Shown here: positions 51,307 to 58,095 of the stretch, piece after piece
Layout: each line of letters opens with the position of its first letter
How positions within the stretch are numbered: the first letter of the stretch is position 1
Made by a program: the position numbers and the translations under genes
Notes under the pieces: model-generated
Database searches by the model: none
Told to the model about the DNA's origin: nothing
What the model saw: only the letters and a program-made list of their open reading frames with translations
NCBI GenBank assembly: GCA_035638495.1
Contig: DASQZW010000286.1
Location: forward strand, 1 to 58,095
DNA from: CF-161 sp035638495
GTDB taxonomy: Bacteria; Chloroflexota; Dormibacteria; Dormibacterales; Dormibacteraceae
Direction: 5' to 3'
DNA: 58,095 bases

Positions 51307-53154
51307 ATGGGTAGCTCGATGAACCGCATGGCGGAACGTCTCGCCCGCGGGCCCGTCCTGTTCGACGGCGCGATGGGTACCGAGCTCCACGCTCGGGGCG
51401 TCGCTCCCGGCCGCTGCCTGGAGGAGCTGAACCTGGTCGAACCGGTGCTCGTCAGCGGCACCCACCGCGACTACATCACGGCCGGCGCCGACGTGATCGA
51501 GACCAACACGTTCAACGCCAGCCGCTTCGGCCTCGGCGAGCACTACCTCGAGCACCTGGTCCGCGAGATCAACCTGGCGGGCGCGCGCCTCGCCGTCGAG
51601 GCGCGCAACGCGTCCGGCCGGCCCGTGCTGGTCGCCGGCAGCATCGGCCCCCTGGGCCGGCCGATCGAGCCGGTCGGCTCGATCAAGCGCAGCTCGGCCC
51701 AGCGCATGTTCCAGGAGCGGATCGAGGCGCTGATCGAGGGCGGAGTCGACCTGCTGGTCTTCGAGACGTTCAGCGCCCTCGGAGAGCTGGAGCTGGCCGT
51801 GCGGGTCGCCCGCGAGGTCGCGCCCGACCTGCCGGTGGTAGCGAGCCTCAGCTTCGGCGACGAGAACAGCCCCGAGGACGCCGCGGCCGCCCTGGTCGCG
51901 GCGCTGGCGCCGCTCGGAGTGAGCGCGATCGGCGCCAACTGCGGCAGCGGCCCGCAGCCGGTGCGGCGCGTGGCCAGCCACCTGGCCCAGCTCGAGGGTG
52001 CCCCACCGATCGGGGCCTGGCCCAACGCCGGCCTGCCAGAGCGGGTCGGCGGCCGCCTCGTCTACACGTCGGGGCCCGAGTACTTCGCCGACAGCGCCGT
52101 CCGCATGCTCGAGGACGGCGTCTCGATCCTGGGCGGCTGCTGCGGCACCGGCCCGGCGCACATCGCCGCCCTGCGCGCGCGCCTGTCCGAGGCCCGCTCG
52201 GGCGTGGTCGAGGTGCGCCGCCGGCAGCCCCGCGAGGACGAGGCGGTCCAGCCGCCGGTGCCCACCTCCCGCCTCGCCCGCGAGCTCGTCCAGCGCCGGT
52301 TCGCGATCTCGGTCGAGCTGACCCCGCCGCGCGGCATCGACCCGGGCCGCATGCTCGCGGGCGCGCACCTGCTCAAAGAGGCCGGCGTCGACTACGCCAA
52401 CGTCACCGACTCCGCGATGGCGCGCATGCGGATGGGCGTGATCGCGTGCGCGGCGCTGGTCCAGCAGCAGGTGGGCCTCGAGGCCATCGCCCACTTCACG
52501 TGCCGCGACCGGAACGTGATGGCGATCCAGTCCGAGCTGATCGGCGCGCACGCGCTCGGGATCAGGAACATCATCGCCCTGCGCGGCGACCCGCCCCGCG
52601 TCGGCGACAACCCGACTGCGACCGCGGTCTGGGACGTGAACGCGGTAGGCCTGATCACGATCATCGCGAACCTGAACCGCGGGCTCGACGCCAACGGCAC
52701 CCCGATCGGCGCGAGCGCCGCGTTCCACGTGGGCGCCGCCGTCAACCCGGGGGCCGAGGACCTGGAGCGGGAGATCCGCCTGCTGCGCCGCAAGATCGCA
52801 GCCGGCGCCGACTTCGTGGTCACCAACCCGATCTACGACCCGCGCGCACTGGAGCGGCTCCGCGAGATCGCGGCCGAGGTACGCGTGCCGATCCTGGTCG
52901 GCGTGCTCCCGCTCCGCTCCGTGCGGCAGGCCGAGTACCTGCACAACGAGGTGCCCGGCATCAGCGTGCCGCAGGCCCTGCGCGACCGCCTCGCGGGGGC
53001 GGGCGACCGGGCGGAGCACCTGGGCGTCGAGCTGGCGGTCGACTTTCTCGAGGCCGCGCGCGCGCAGGTCCAGGGCGCATACGTGATCCCGTCGCTGGGC
53101 CGCTACGACCTCGCCGCCCGAGTGGTCACACGGACGCGCGAGCTCGTCGGCTAG
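51307..53154 (+). CDS. Bifunctional homocysteine S-methyltransferase / methylene-THF reductase
   Basis: 615 residues in two enzymes. Residues about 10-290 are the homocysteine methyltransferase barrel (LFDGAMGTELHARG, DVIETNTFNASRFGL, GANCGSGP and GGCCGTGPAH, with the three Cys that bind zinc). Residues about 325-610 are MTHFR (ISVELTPPRGID, NVTDSAMARMRMG, HFTCRDRN, IRNIIALRGDPPR, ITNPIYD-type strand). This is the YitJ-like fusion that couples folate-bound methyl to methionine synthesis without cobalamin. ATG 51319 or 51328 are alternative starts. Confidence 0.93.
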   Translation: MGSSMNRMAERLARGPVLFDGAMGTELHARGVAPGRCLEELNLVEPVLVSGTHRDYITAGADVIETNTFNASRFGLGEHYLEHLVREINLAGARLAVEARNASGRPVLVAGSIGPLGRPIEPVGSIKRSSAQRMFQERIEALIEGGVDLLVFETFSALGELELAVRVAREVAPDLPVVASLSFGDENSPEDAAAALVAALAPLGVSAIGANCGSGPQPVRRVASHLAQLEGAPPIGAWPNAGLPERVGGRLVYTSGPEYFADSAVRMLEDGVSILGGCCGTGPAHIAALRARLSEARSGVVEVRRRQPREDEAVQPPVPTSRLARELVQRRFAISVELTPPRGIDPGRMLAGAHLLKEAGVDYANVTDSAMARMRMGVIACAALVQQQVGLEAIAHFTCRDRNVMAIQSELIGAHALGIRNIIALRGDPPRVGDNPTATAVWDVNAVGLITIIANLNRGLDANGTPIGASAAFHVGAAVNPGAEDLEREIRLLRRKIAAGADFVVTNPIYDPRALERLREIAAEVRVPILVGVLPLRSVRQAEYLHNEVPGISVPQALRDRLAGAGDRAEHLGVELAVDFLEAARAQVQGAYVIPSLGRYDLAARVVTRTRELVG

Positions 53155-53169
53155 GCTGACCCCGGCTGG

Positions 53170-53343
53170 CTAACCGAGCGGGTGCTGGGCGCGCAGCCTG
53201 TCGAGCCGTTCGCGCTTGGCGCTCAGCGCGCGGCGCAGCGCCTGCGCGAGCTGGACGTCGTTCATCGGGACGACGCGCAGCCGCGCCTCGAGCTGCCGTA
53301 CTTCGACTTCCGCGTTCGTGAGTTCCAGGTCGATCGCTCGCAT
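53170..53343 (-). CDS. Small coiled-coil protein of 57 residues
   Basis: MRAIDLELTNAEVEVRQLEARL begins a short helical protein with heptad-like Leu spacing and many charged residues, ending RAQHPLG. No family is recognised. A purine-rich stretch (GGGGGAAACGAAGAG) precedes ATG 53343. It converges on the MTHFR fusion gene with 15 bases between the stops. The perfect inverted repeat at 53387-53410 lies 44 bases upstream and may control it. Confidence 0.55.
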   Translation of the reverse strand: MRAIDLELTNAEVEVRQLEARLRVVPMNDVQLAQALRRALSAKRERLDRLRAQHPLG

Positions 53344-53386
53344 CTCTTCGTTTCCCCCTGAGCACATTCTGGCACCAGCCACCAGT

Positions 53387-53410
53387 TTTCTCAAGCAGTC
53401 GCTTGAGAAA
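53387..53410. other. Perfect 10-bp inverted repeat (TTTCTCAAGC / GCTTGAGAAA)
   Basis: Arms of ten bases around AGTC, between the end of the emfourin gene and the start of the small coiled-coil gene. It could act as the terminator of the protease operon or as an operator of the small gene. The T-run is weak. Confidence 0.6.
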
Positions 53411-53433
53411 TGCAGCGAGGGGGTCAGCGCCGG

Positions 53434-53715
53434 TCAGGACCAGGAGTCGGACAGCCGGTCGAGCAGGGGCTGCAGCTCGGCCGGCAGCAGGTCCTCCTGC
53501 ACCACGGCCTCGCGGCCGTGCATGCGGAACCGGTAGACGAAGCGATCGGGCCCGGACGGAGCCGACGGCGCGCGCCCGAGCCGCTGCTCGATCGCCGCCC
53601 GCTCCGGGGACTCGAGTTCCGCAACCGGGACGCTGGCGCGGACGGTCAGGCCGCCGAAGCCGCCCGAACGTTCGACCTCGAGGTTGTCCTCCGCGCCAGC
53701 AGCCCCCTCGCTCAT
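53434..53715 (-). CDS. Emfourin-like inhibitor of M4 proteases
   Basis: 93 residues. The core LEVERSGGFGGLTVRASV and GPDRFVYRFRMHGREAVVQEDLLPAELQPLLDRL matches emfourin, the protein inhibitor of protealysin. Emfourin genes lie directly after the protease gene, and here the ATG overlaps the protease stop (ATGA), so the two are made together. The inhibitor presumably keeps the protease silent inside the cell. A Ser/Ala/acidic N-terminus of about 10 residues precedes the conserved part. Confidence 0.82.
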   Translation of the reverse strand: MSEGAAGAEDNLEVERSGGFGGLTVRASVPVAELESPERAAIEQRLGRAPSAPSGPDRFVYRFRMHGREAVVQEDLLPAELQPLLDRLSDSWS

Positions 53716-54794
53716 GAAGCCAGGGAGGCGGCCGTGGGCATCTGGGACGCCGTCAGGACGCCGACCTGGCCCCACGCGTCCGCGACCGCCTTGGCCTCGA
53801 CGGAGGCGGGGCCGTACAGCGCCGACGCCGCGATCAGCGTCGCCTGCGCGAACGTGTGGAACTGCGCGTCCGGGGGCACCGCCCGCAGCGTCATCACCTG
53901 GTACCAGATCCTGCCCGCCCGCTCCCACGCGTTGCCGCCGATGGCGGTCGCGGCCAGGTAGAACGCGTGGTTGGGGATACCTGAGTTCGTGTGGACGCCG
54001 CCGTTGTCCGAGGTGGTGTTGACGAACCCGCTCATCGTCGCGGGCTGGTCGTCACCGTCGTAGGCGGTGCCCGGCGCCTTCATCGACCGCAGCGCGACGC
54101 CGTGCATGGCCGGCCCCAGGATGCCCTCGCCGATGAGCCAGGTGGCCTGGTCCGCCGTCTGGCCGAGCTTGTACTGCTTGACCAGGCAGCCGAACACGTC
54201 CGAGATGGACTCGTTGAGCGCGCCCGACTGGCCCGTGTAGAGCAGGTTGATCGTGTTCTGGGTCACGCCGTGCGTCAGCTCGTGGCCGACCACCTCCACG
54301 GCCGACGTGAAGCCGGTGAACATCGTGCCGCTCCCGTCTCCGAACATCATGCGCCGGCCGTCCCAGAAGGCGTTGTCGTACCTGCGCCCGAAGTGCACCT
54401 CGCCCAGGAGCGACATGCCCGCGTCGTCGATCGAGTCCCGGGTCAGGACATCCCAGTAGAACCGGTAGGTGTCGCCCAGCGAGTCGTAGGCCTGGTTGGC
54501 CGACTCGTCGGCGCACTCGGGCTGGCCCTCGTCGCGGAGGACCACCGTGGCCTGCTGGTCGCTTCGGTTCTGGGCGTCGTAGATCGTCCGGTGGACGACC
54601 CCCCGGCCGCCGGGCGCGGCGACCGCCCTGCGCAGCGGCTGTGCGGCGAGCGCGGCGTTCTGGGCGCGCGTGAGGCGGATGGAGTGGTCGACGGACAGGG
54701 TGCCGATCGCCGCCTCTCGCTCCTCCGGCGTCCCTGTCCGGAGAATCCTCTCGAAGACGTGCGGCGGGACGATCGAGCACATGCACCCATGCAT
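53712..54794 (-). CDS. M4 metalloprotease, protealysin-like
   Basis: 360 residues. MHGCMCSIVPPHVFERIL is the short protealysin-type propeptide, with no signal peptide, so export, if any, is by an unusual route. The zinc site is VVGHELTHGVTQ (H171, E172, H175) with E195 in GALNESISDV; H268 in GGVHTNSGIPNHAFYL is the catalytic His. AGGAGGTG lies eight bases before ATG 54794. The emfourin gene follows with an ATGA overlap. In relatives such proteases act inside the cell or in contact with eukaryotic hosts. Confidence 0.93.
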   Translation of the reverse strand: MHGCMCSIVPPHVFERILRTGTPEEREAAIGTLSVDHSIRLTRAQNAALAAQPLRRAVAAPGGRGVVHRTIYDAQNRSDQQATVVLRDEGQPECADESANQAYDSLGDTYRFYWDVLTRDSIDDAGMSLLGEVHFGRRYDNAFWDGRRMMFGDGSGTMFTGFTSAVEVVGHELTHGVTQNTINLLYTGQSGALNESISDVFGCLVKQYKLGQTADQATWLIGEGILGPAMHGVALRSMKAPGTAYDGDDQPATMSGFVNTTSDNGGVHTNSGIPNHAFYLAATAIGGNAWERAGRIWYQVMTLRAVPPDAQFHTFAQATLIAASALYGPASVEAKAVADAWGQVGVLTASQMPTAASLAS

Positions 54795-54912
54795 ACGGTT
54801 GCACCTCCTGGGTGTCGCTTCGCCGTGGGGGGCGACTGCTGTGGGTCGAAACGCTACTCGCCTGGCAGGGACGGGACATGGGCGAGTCCGTAGCCCGACC
54901 CGGGACAACCGC

Positions 54913-56022
54913 TCAGTCCAGGTTGATCGCCTCGCGCAGCTTCTCGAAGAAGCCCTTCGACACCTTCTCGGGCTTGCCGGTCAGGCCGCCCACCTTGCGC
55001 AGCAGCGCCTTCTGGTCGGCCGAGAGGTCCTTGGGCACCACGACCTGGACGACGACGAACTGGTCGCCCCGGCGACCGTTGCGCACGTTCGGCATACCCC
55101 GCCCTGGCAGGCGGAACGTCTGGCCGTACTGCGTGCCCGCCGGCACCGTGATCTCGACGTCGCCGTCGAGGGTCGGCACCTCGATCTGGTCGCCGAGGGC
55201 GGCCTGCATCATGTTGACCCGCAGCTCGTAGACGATGTCCTGGTCCTGCCGGCGCAGCGTGGAGTGGTTGCGCACGCGGAGCACCACGTACAGGTCGCCG
55301 GGCGGGCCGCCGCGATAGCCGGCCTCTCCTTCGCCCGAGAGGCGGATCTGGGAGCCGGTGTCCACGCCCGCCGGGATGCGAACCCGCAGCCGCTTCGGGC
55401 GCTCGACACGGCCCTGCCCGCGGCACTCGCCGCAGGGCGAGCGGAGGATGCGCCCGGCGCCGCCGCAGGTGGGGCAGGTGCCGATGTTGACCACCGACCC
55501 GAAGATGGACTGGGCCTGGCGCCGCACCTGACCGCTGCCGCCGCAGGACTCGCACGTCTCGGTGCCGGTCCCCGGCTGGGCGCCGCTGCCGGTGCACGTT
55601 TCGCACGTGACGAGCCGGGCCACGTCGATGTCGCGCTCGACGCCCGTGAACGCCTCCTCGAACGAGATCGTCAGGTCGTACCGCAGGTCGTCGCCCCGCG
55701 CCGCCCGGCGACCGCGCCCACCGAAACCCCCGCCGAAGAACGTGTCGAAGATGTCGCCGAAGCCGAAGCCCTCGAACCCGGTCCCGGTTCCCTGGCCGAC
55801 GCCGGCGTGCCCGAACATGTCGTAGCTGCGCCGCTTCTCCGGATCGGAGAGCACCTCGTAGGCCTCGCTGCACTCCTTGAACCGCTCGGCTGCCTGCGGG
55901 TCGTCCGGGTTGCGGTCCGGGTGGTACTGCATCGCCAGCTTGCGGAAGGCGCGCTTCAACTCGTCCGCGGAGACGTCACGGCTGACGCCCAGGATCTCGT
56001 AGTAGTCGCGCTTGATTGCCAA
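54913..56022 (-). CDS. dnaJ: Chaperone DnaJ
   Basis: 369 residues starting at TTG 56022. The J domain has HPD at 34-36; a Gly/Phe-rich part (GFGFGDIFDTFFGGGFGGRGRR) follows. Four CxxCxGxG repeats (CETCTGSG, CESCGGSG, CPTCGGAG, CGECRGQG) bind two zinc ions, and the two C-terminal substrate-binding domains are complete. It delivers unfolded proteins to DnaK. The gene begins six bases after grpE. dnaK is not between grpE and dnaJ. Confidence 0.97.
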   Translation of the reverse strand: MAIKRDYYEILGVSRDVSADELKRAFRKLAMQYHPDRNPDDPQAAERFKECSEAYEVLSDPEKRRSYDMFGHAGVGQGTGTGFEGFGFGDIFDTFFGGGFGGRGRRAARGDDLRYDLTISFEEAFTGVERDIDVARLVTCETCTGSGAQPGTGTETCESCGGSGQVRRQAQSIFGSVVNIGTCPTCGGAGRILRSPCGECRGQGRVERPKRLRVRIPAGVDTGSQIRLSGEGEAGYRGGPPGDLYVVLRVRNHSTLRRQDQDIVYELRVNMMQAALGDQIEVPTLDGDVEITVPAGTQYGQTFRLPGRGMPNVRNGRRGDQFVVVQVVVPKDLSADQKALLRKVGGLTGKPEKVSKGFFEKLREAINLD

Positions 56023-56028
56023 GGCGGT

Positions 56029-56757
56029 CTAGGCTGGTGGCCGCGCCACCTTCACCAGCGCCGGCCGCAGCACGCGGTCGTGCATCCGGTACCCGGCGCG
56101 CAGCTCGGCCACGACCGTGTCCTCCGGGTGCTTGGCCGTCTCCTCCGAGGCGACGGCCTCGTGCTGCTTGGGGTCGAACGTCGCGCCCAGCGCCTCGATG
56201 CGCTCGACGCCGACGGAGCCCAGCACCTCTTCCAGCTTCTGGAACGTGAGGCGGACTCCCTTGAGCCAGCTCTCGTCGAGGCCCTCCGGCGCGTGGCTCA
56301 GCGCGCGGTCCGCGTCGTCGAGGACGGGCAGCAGCCGCTCCGCCACGGTGGCTGCGGCGTACTTCATCGTGTCGAGCTGCTCCTGGCGCACGCGCTTCTT
56401 GTAGTTCTCGAAGTCGGCGGCCAGCCGCAGGTGGCGGCCGTTGGCCTCCTCCAGCTGCGACGCCAGCGCTTCGATGCGGCGCTCAGCCGTCCGCTCGGCG
56501 GCCTCCTGCTCTTCGGTGACCTGGGTGCCCTGGGTGCCCTCGGTGGCCTCATCGGCCTCGGCGGTCGTCGCGGGCTTCGCCTCGGGCGCCTCCGGCTTCA
56601 CGGTCCGCTCGCTCCCGCCGGTCTCCGCGGCGGGCTGGTTCGCCTTCGACTTCTCCTGGTTGCCGCCGGACACAGGCCGATCGGCCGAGGCGGCCTCGAC
56701 GGCCGGCGCGTCCGGCCTGGGCGTGGAATCGTGGTCTGTCCTTCGCTTGGTCGCCAT
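56029..56757 (-). CDS. grpE: Nucleotide exchange factor GrpE
   Basis: 242 residues from ATG 56757. A long acidic and Ala-rich N-terminus is followed by the coiled coil (ERRIEALASQLEEANGRHLRLAADFENYKKRVRQEQ) and the beta domain ending VVAELRAGYRMHDRVLRPALVKVARPP, all typical. It releases ADP from DnaK. It has its own TTGACC-N16-TATCAA promoter, so it can be expressed apart from hrcA. In-frame starts upstream are not supported by a signal. Confidence 0.95.
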   Translation of the reverse strand: MATKRRTDHDSTPRPDAPAVEAASADRPVSGGNQEKSKANQPAAETGGSERTVKPEAPEAKPATTAEADEATEGTQGTQVTEEQEAAERTAERRIEALASQLEEANGRHLRLAADFENYKKRVRQEQLDTMKYAAATVAERLLPVLDDADRALSHAPEGLDESWLKGVRLTFQKLEEVLGSVGVERIEALGATFDPKQHEAVASEETAKHPEDTVVAELRAGYRMHDRVLRPALVKVARPPA

Positions 56758-56768
56758 CGCTCGTTGTT

Positions 56769-56796
56769 TTGATACCGCGGGCCGGCCCCCGGTCAA
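56769..56796 (-). promoter_or_regulatory. Promoter of grpE
   Basis: On the minus strand, TTGACC (56791-56796) and TATCAA (56769-56774) with a 16-base spacer. The leader before ATG 56757 would be only about five bases. There is no CIRCE element here. Confidence 0.6.
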
Positions 56797-56863
56797 ACCC
56801 CGGCCCCCGTTCGGGTGCGCAGGCCCCAACTCTAGTGGATGCCGCGAGGGCGCAGCCGGCGCC

Positions 56864-57880
56864 TCACGCGTACACCTCGCTCATGCGCTCGCTCGCCCGC
56901 CGCGCGACGGCCTGCAGGCGGGCGACCACCTGGCCGTAGTCCATCCGCGTGGGTCCCAGCACCCCCAGGACGCCGCGGATTCGGCGGGTGGGCCCGTACG
57001 TGGTGAGCACGACGGTGCACGAGCGCAGCTGGGTGGCCTGGTTCTCGGACCCGATGACGATCTGCATCTCCGACTCGCCGACCAGCTCCTGGAGCAGGGT
57101 GGCCAGGTGGCGGGTCTCCTCCAGCACCTCGAGCACCTGGTGCAGCCGGGAAGCTTCGGCGAACTCCGGCTGGCGCAGCAGGTTGCGCACGCCGTCGTGC
57201 AGCACCAGCGTCTCGACGCCCTGCTCGAAGAGCTCGAGTGTCTGCGACAGCCGGGTGACGATCTCGTTCTCCAGGCCGCGGCCGAGCCGCTTCAGCCGCA
57301 GCTCCAGGCCGTCACGGTCCTTGCCGACCAGCTCGCGGTTCAGCTTGTTCGCGAGCCGGCTCAGCTCTGCCTGCTCCACGGGCCGGCTGACCGACATGAT
57401 CTGCTGCCGGATCAGGTTGCCCTCGACGAGCAGGATCACCAGCACTTCGGTCGGCTCCAGCGAGACCAGGTCGACGTGCTTGAGGCGGGCCTGCGGACCG
57501 TGCGGCAGGGTGGCGATGGCGGCGTTCTGGGTGACTGCCGCGACGATGGTGGCCACGCGCTCCAGCAGCGCCTGGGGGTCGGCCGGCGCGGTCCGCAGCT
57601 CGCCCTGGATGAACGTCTCCAGCTGGGTAGGCACCGCCTGCAGGTCCATCAGGAAGTCGACGAAGTAGCGGTACCCACGGTCGGTCGGGATGCGGCCCGC
57701 CGACGTGTGCGGCTGCACGAGGTAGCCGAGGTCGGCGAGCTCGGACAGCTCGTTGCGCACCGTCGCCGAGCTGAGGTTGAAGAAGTGACGGCTGACCAGC
57801 GCCTGCGAGCCCACCGGAATCGCGGATACGGTGAACTCGCGGACGACCGCCTTCAGGATGTCCTGCTTGCGTGGCTCCAT
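56864..57880 (-). CDS. hrcA: Heat-inducible transcription repressor HrcA
   Basis: 338 residues. The winged helix MEPRKQDILKAVVREFTVSAIPVGSQALVSR and LSSATVRNELSELADLGYLVQPHTSAGRIPTDRGYRYFVD are the hallmark N-terminus; the GAF-like core and dimer domain follow, ending QVVARLQAVARRASERMSEVY. HrcA binds CIRCE and is helped by GroEL. ATG 57880 is separated from CIRCE by four bases, so the repressor must control its own transcript. Confidence 0.97.
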   Translation of the reverse strand: MEPRKQDILKAVVREFTVSAIPVGSQALVSRHFFNLSSATVRNELSELADLGYLVQPHTSAGRIPTDRGYRYFVDFLMDLQAVPTQLETFIQGELRTAPADPQALLERVATIVAAVTQNAAIATLPHGPQARLKHVDLVSLEPTEVLVILLVEGNLIRQQIMSVSRPVEQAELSRLANKLNRELVGKDRDGLELRLKRLGRGLENEIVTRLSQTLELFEQGVETLVLHDGVRNLLRQPEFAEASRLHQVLEVLEETRHLATLLQELVGESEMQIVIGSENQATQLRSCTVVLTTYGPTRRIRGVLGVLGPTRMDYGQVVARLQAVARRASERMSEVYA

Positions 57881-57884
57881 GGTT

Positions 57885-57911
57885 CTGGCACTCCCGGACC
57901 GAGAGTGCCAG
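57885..57911 (-). promoter_or_regulatory. CIRCE element, operator of HrcA
   Basis: CTGGCACTC and GAGTGCCAG form perfect nine-base arms around nine bases, the CIRCE layout (TTAGCACTC-N9-GAGTGCTAA) with G/C at the second and third positions. It ends four bases before the hrcA start codon. Confidence 0.93.
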
Positions 57912-57913
57912 TC

Positions 57914-57919
57914 AGTTTA
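57914..57919 (-). promoter_or_regulatory. -10 box (TAAACT) of hrcA
   Basis: TAAACT on the minus strand directly upstream of CIRCE. Transcription would start near 57907, inside CIRCE. The rest of the upstream region, 57920 to 58095, shows no gene that I can support. Confidence 0.55.
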
Positions 57920-58024
57920 CCGGCCCTGAGGGGCGAACGTCCGCTCCACCTCTGCTTTCGGCTCGGCTCGTCTGGTGCGTTCGGTGCGCCTGGTGTGAGG
58001 ACCGGCGAAGAGGGGCTGGCGGGC

Positions 58025-58058
58025 TAGCATCGGCTCGCCTCTGGGTGGCAACTGCCAC
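58025..58058 (+). promoter_or_regulatory. Possible promoter and operator at the window edge
   Basis: TAGCAT at 58025-58030 could be a -10 box reading out of the window. The palindrome GTGGCA-AC-TGCCAC at 58045-58058 lies just downstream of the expected start. No reading frame is visible before the window ends. Confidence 0.3.
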
Positions 58059-58095
58059 ACAAGTGGGCCAATCTCGACTTTGCCGCGCGTGAGTG

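Noticed and set aside
50860..53019. Upstream extension of the ybeY frame through the MTHFR fusion gene
   Set aside because: The frame is open but without motifs and opposite a conserved gene. The YbeY fold begins at GTG 50859.

Overview
The window is about 72% GC by eye and densely coding, with about 59 protein genes and one tRNA. The families present (F420-type luciferase-like oxidoreductases, LAL-type LuxR and STAND regulators, an SCPx-type thiolase, a fused homocysteine methyltransferase/methylene-THF reductase, hrcA-grpE-dnaJ with a CIRCE element) suggest a terrestrial high-GC bacterium of the Actinomycetota / Chloroflexota / Dormibacterota kind. I cannot place it further from this sequence. 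At least a dozen genes have a TAnnnT -10 box only 6 to 8 bases before the start codon and no Shine-Dalgarno sequence, so leaderless mRNA appears common. No rRNA, insertion sequence, prophage or CRISPR array was seen.

Region 1 (1-8030, + strand) is one tightly overlapping operon: the end of a DoxX-like membrane protein, a radical SAM/SPASM protein, a DUF2079 membrane protein, a GT2 - DUF2064 fusion, an AhpD-like protein, a second radical SAM protein, a MacB-like ABC ATPase with its FtsX-type permease, and a lipoprotein of the SGNH hydrolase type. It looks like a biosynthesis-and-export pathway for a small modified or glycosylated compound that I cannot name.

Region 2 (8027-30207) is an accessory stretch. 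It holds a substrate-binding protein without signal peptide, a DUF899 gene divergent from a frameshifted PucR regulator with a perfect 16-bp palindrome between them, an LLM oxidoreductase divergent from a LAL regulator, two MFS exporters, and two toxin-antitoxin modules. One of these (vapBC) is bracketed by 25-bp direct repeats that duplicate the 5' end of the neighbouring MFS gene. A Rieske/amidohydrolase/DJ-1 operon, a flavin monooxygenase divergent from a GntR-TetR fusion regulator, a degenerate AMP-binding enzyme and a large XRE-STAND regulator follow.

Region 3 (30270-44616) includes a probable TetR regulon. The palindrome GAGAGTACTCTC and variants of it lie at the tetR/hydrolase promoter and twice between a Tat-lipoprotein peptide-binding protein and a thiolase. 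A luciferase-like monooxygenase follows the hydrolase. Further on are a sigma factor with a SnoaL tail, a secreted beta-propeller, a soluble histidine kinase and several small enzymes.

Region 4 (44780-58095) is mainly housekeeping: initiator tRNA with its own terminator, ftsB-like, mazG, mfd, pth, ybeY, the fused homocysteine methyltransferase/MTHFR, a protealysin-type M4 protease with its emfourin inhibitor, and dnaJ, grpE, hrcA with CIRCE. dnaK is not next to them.
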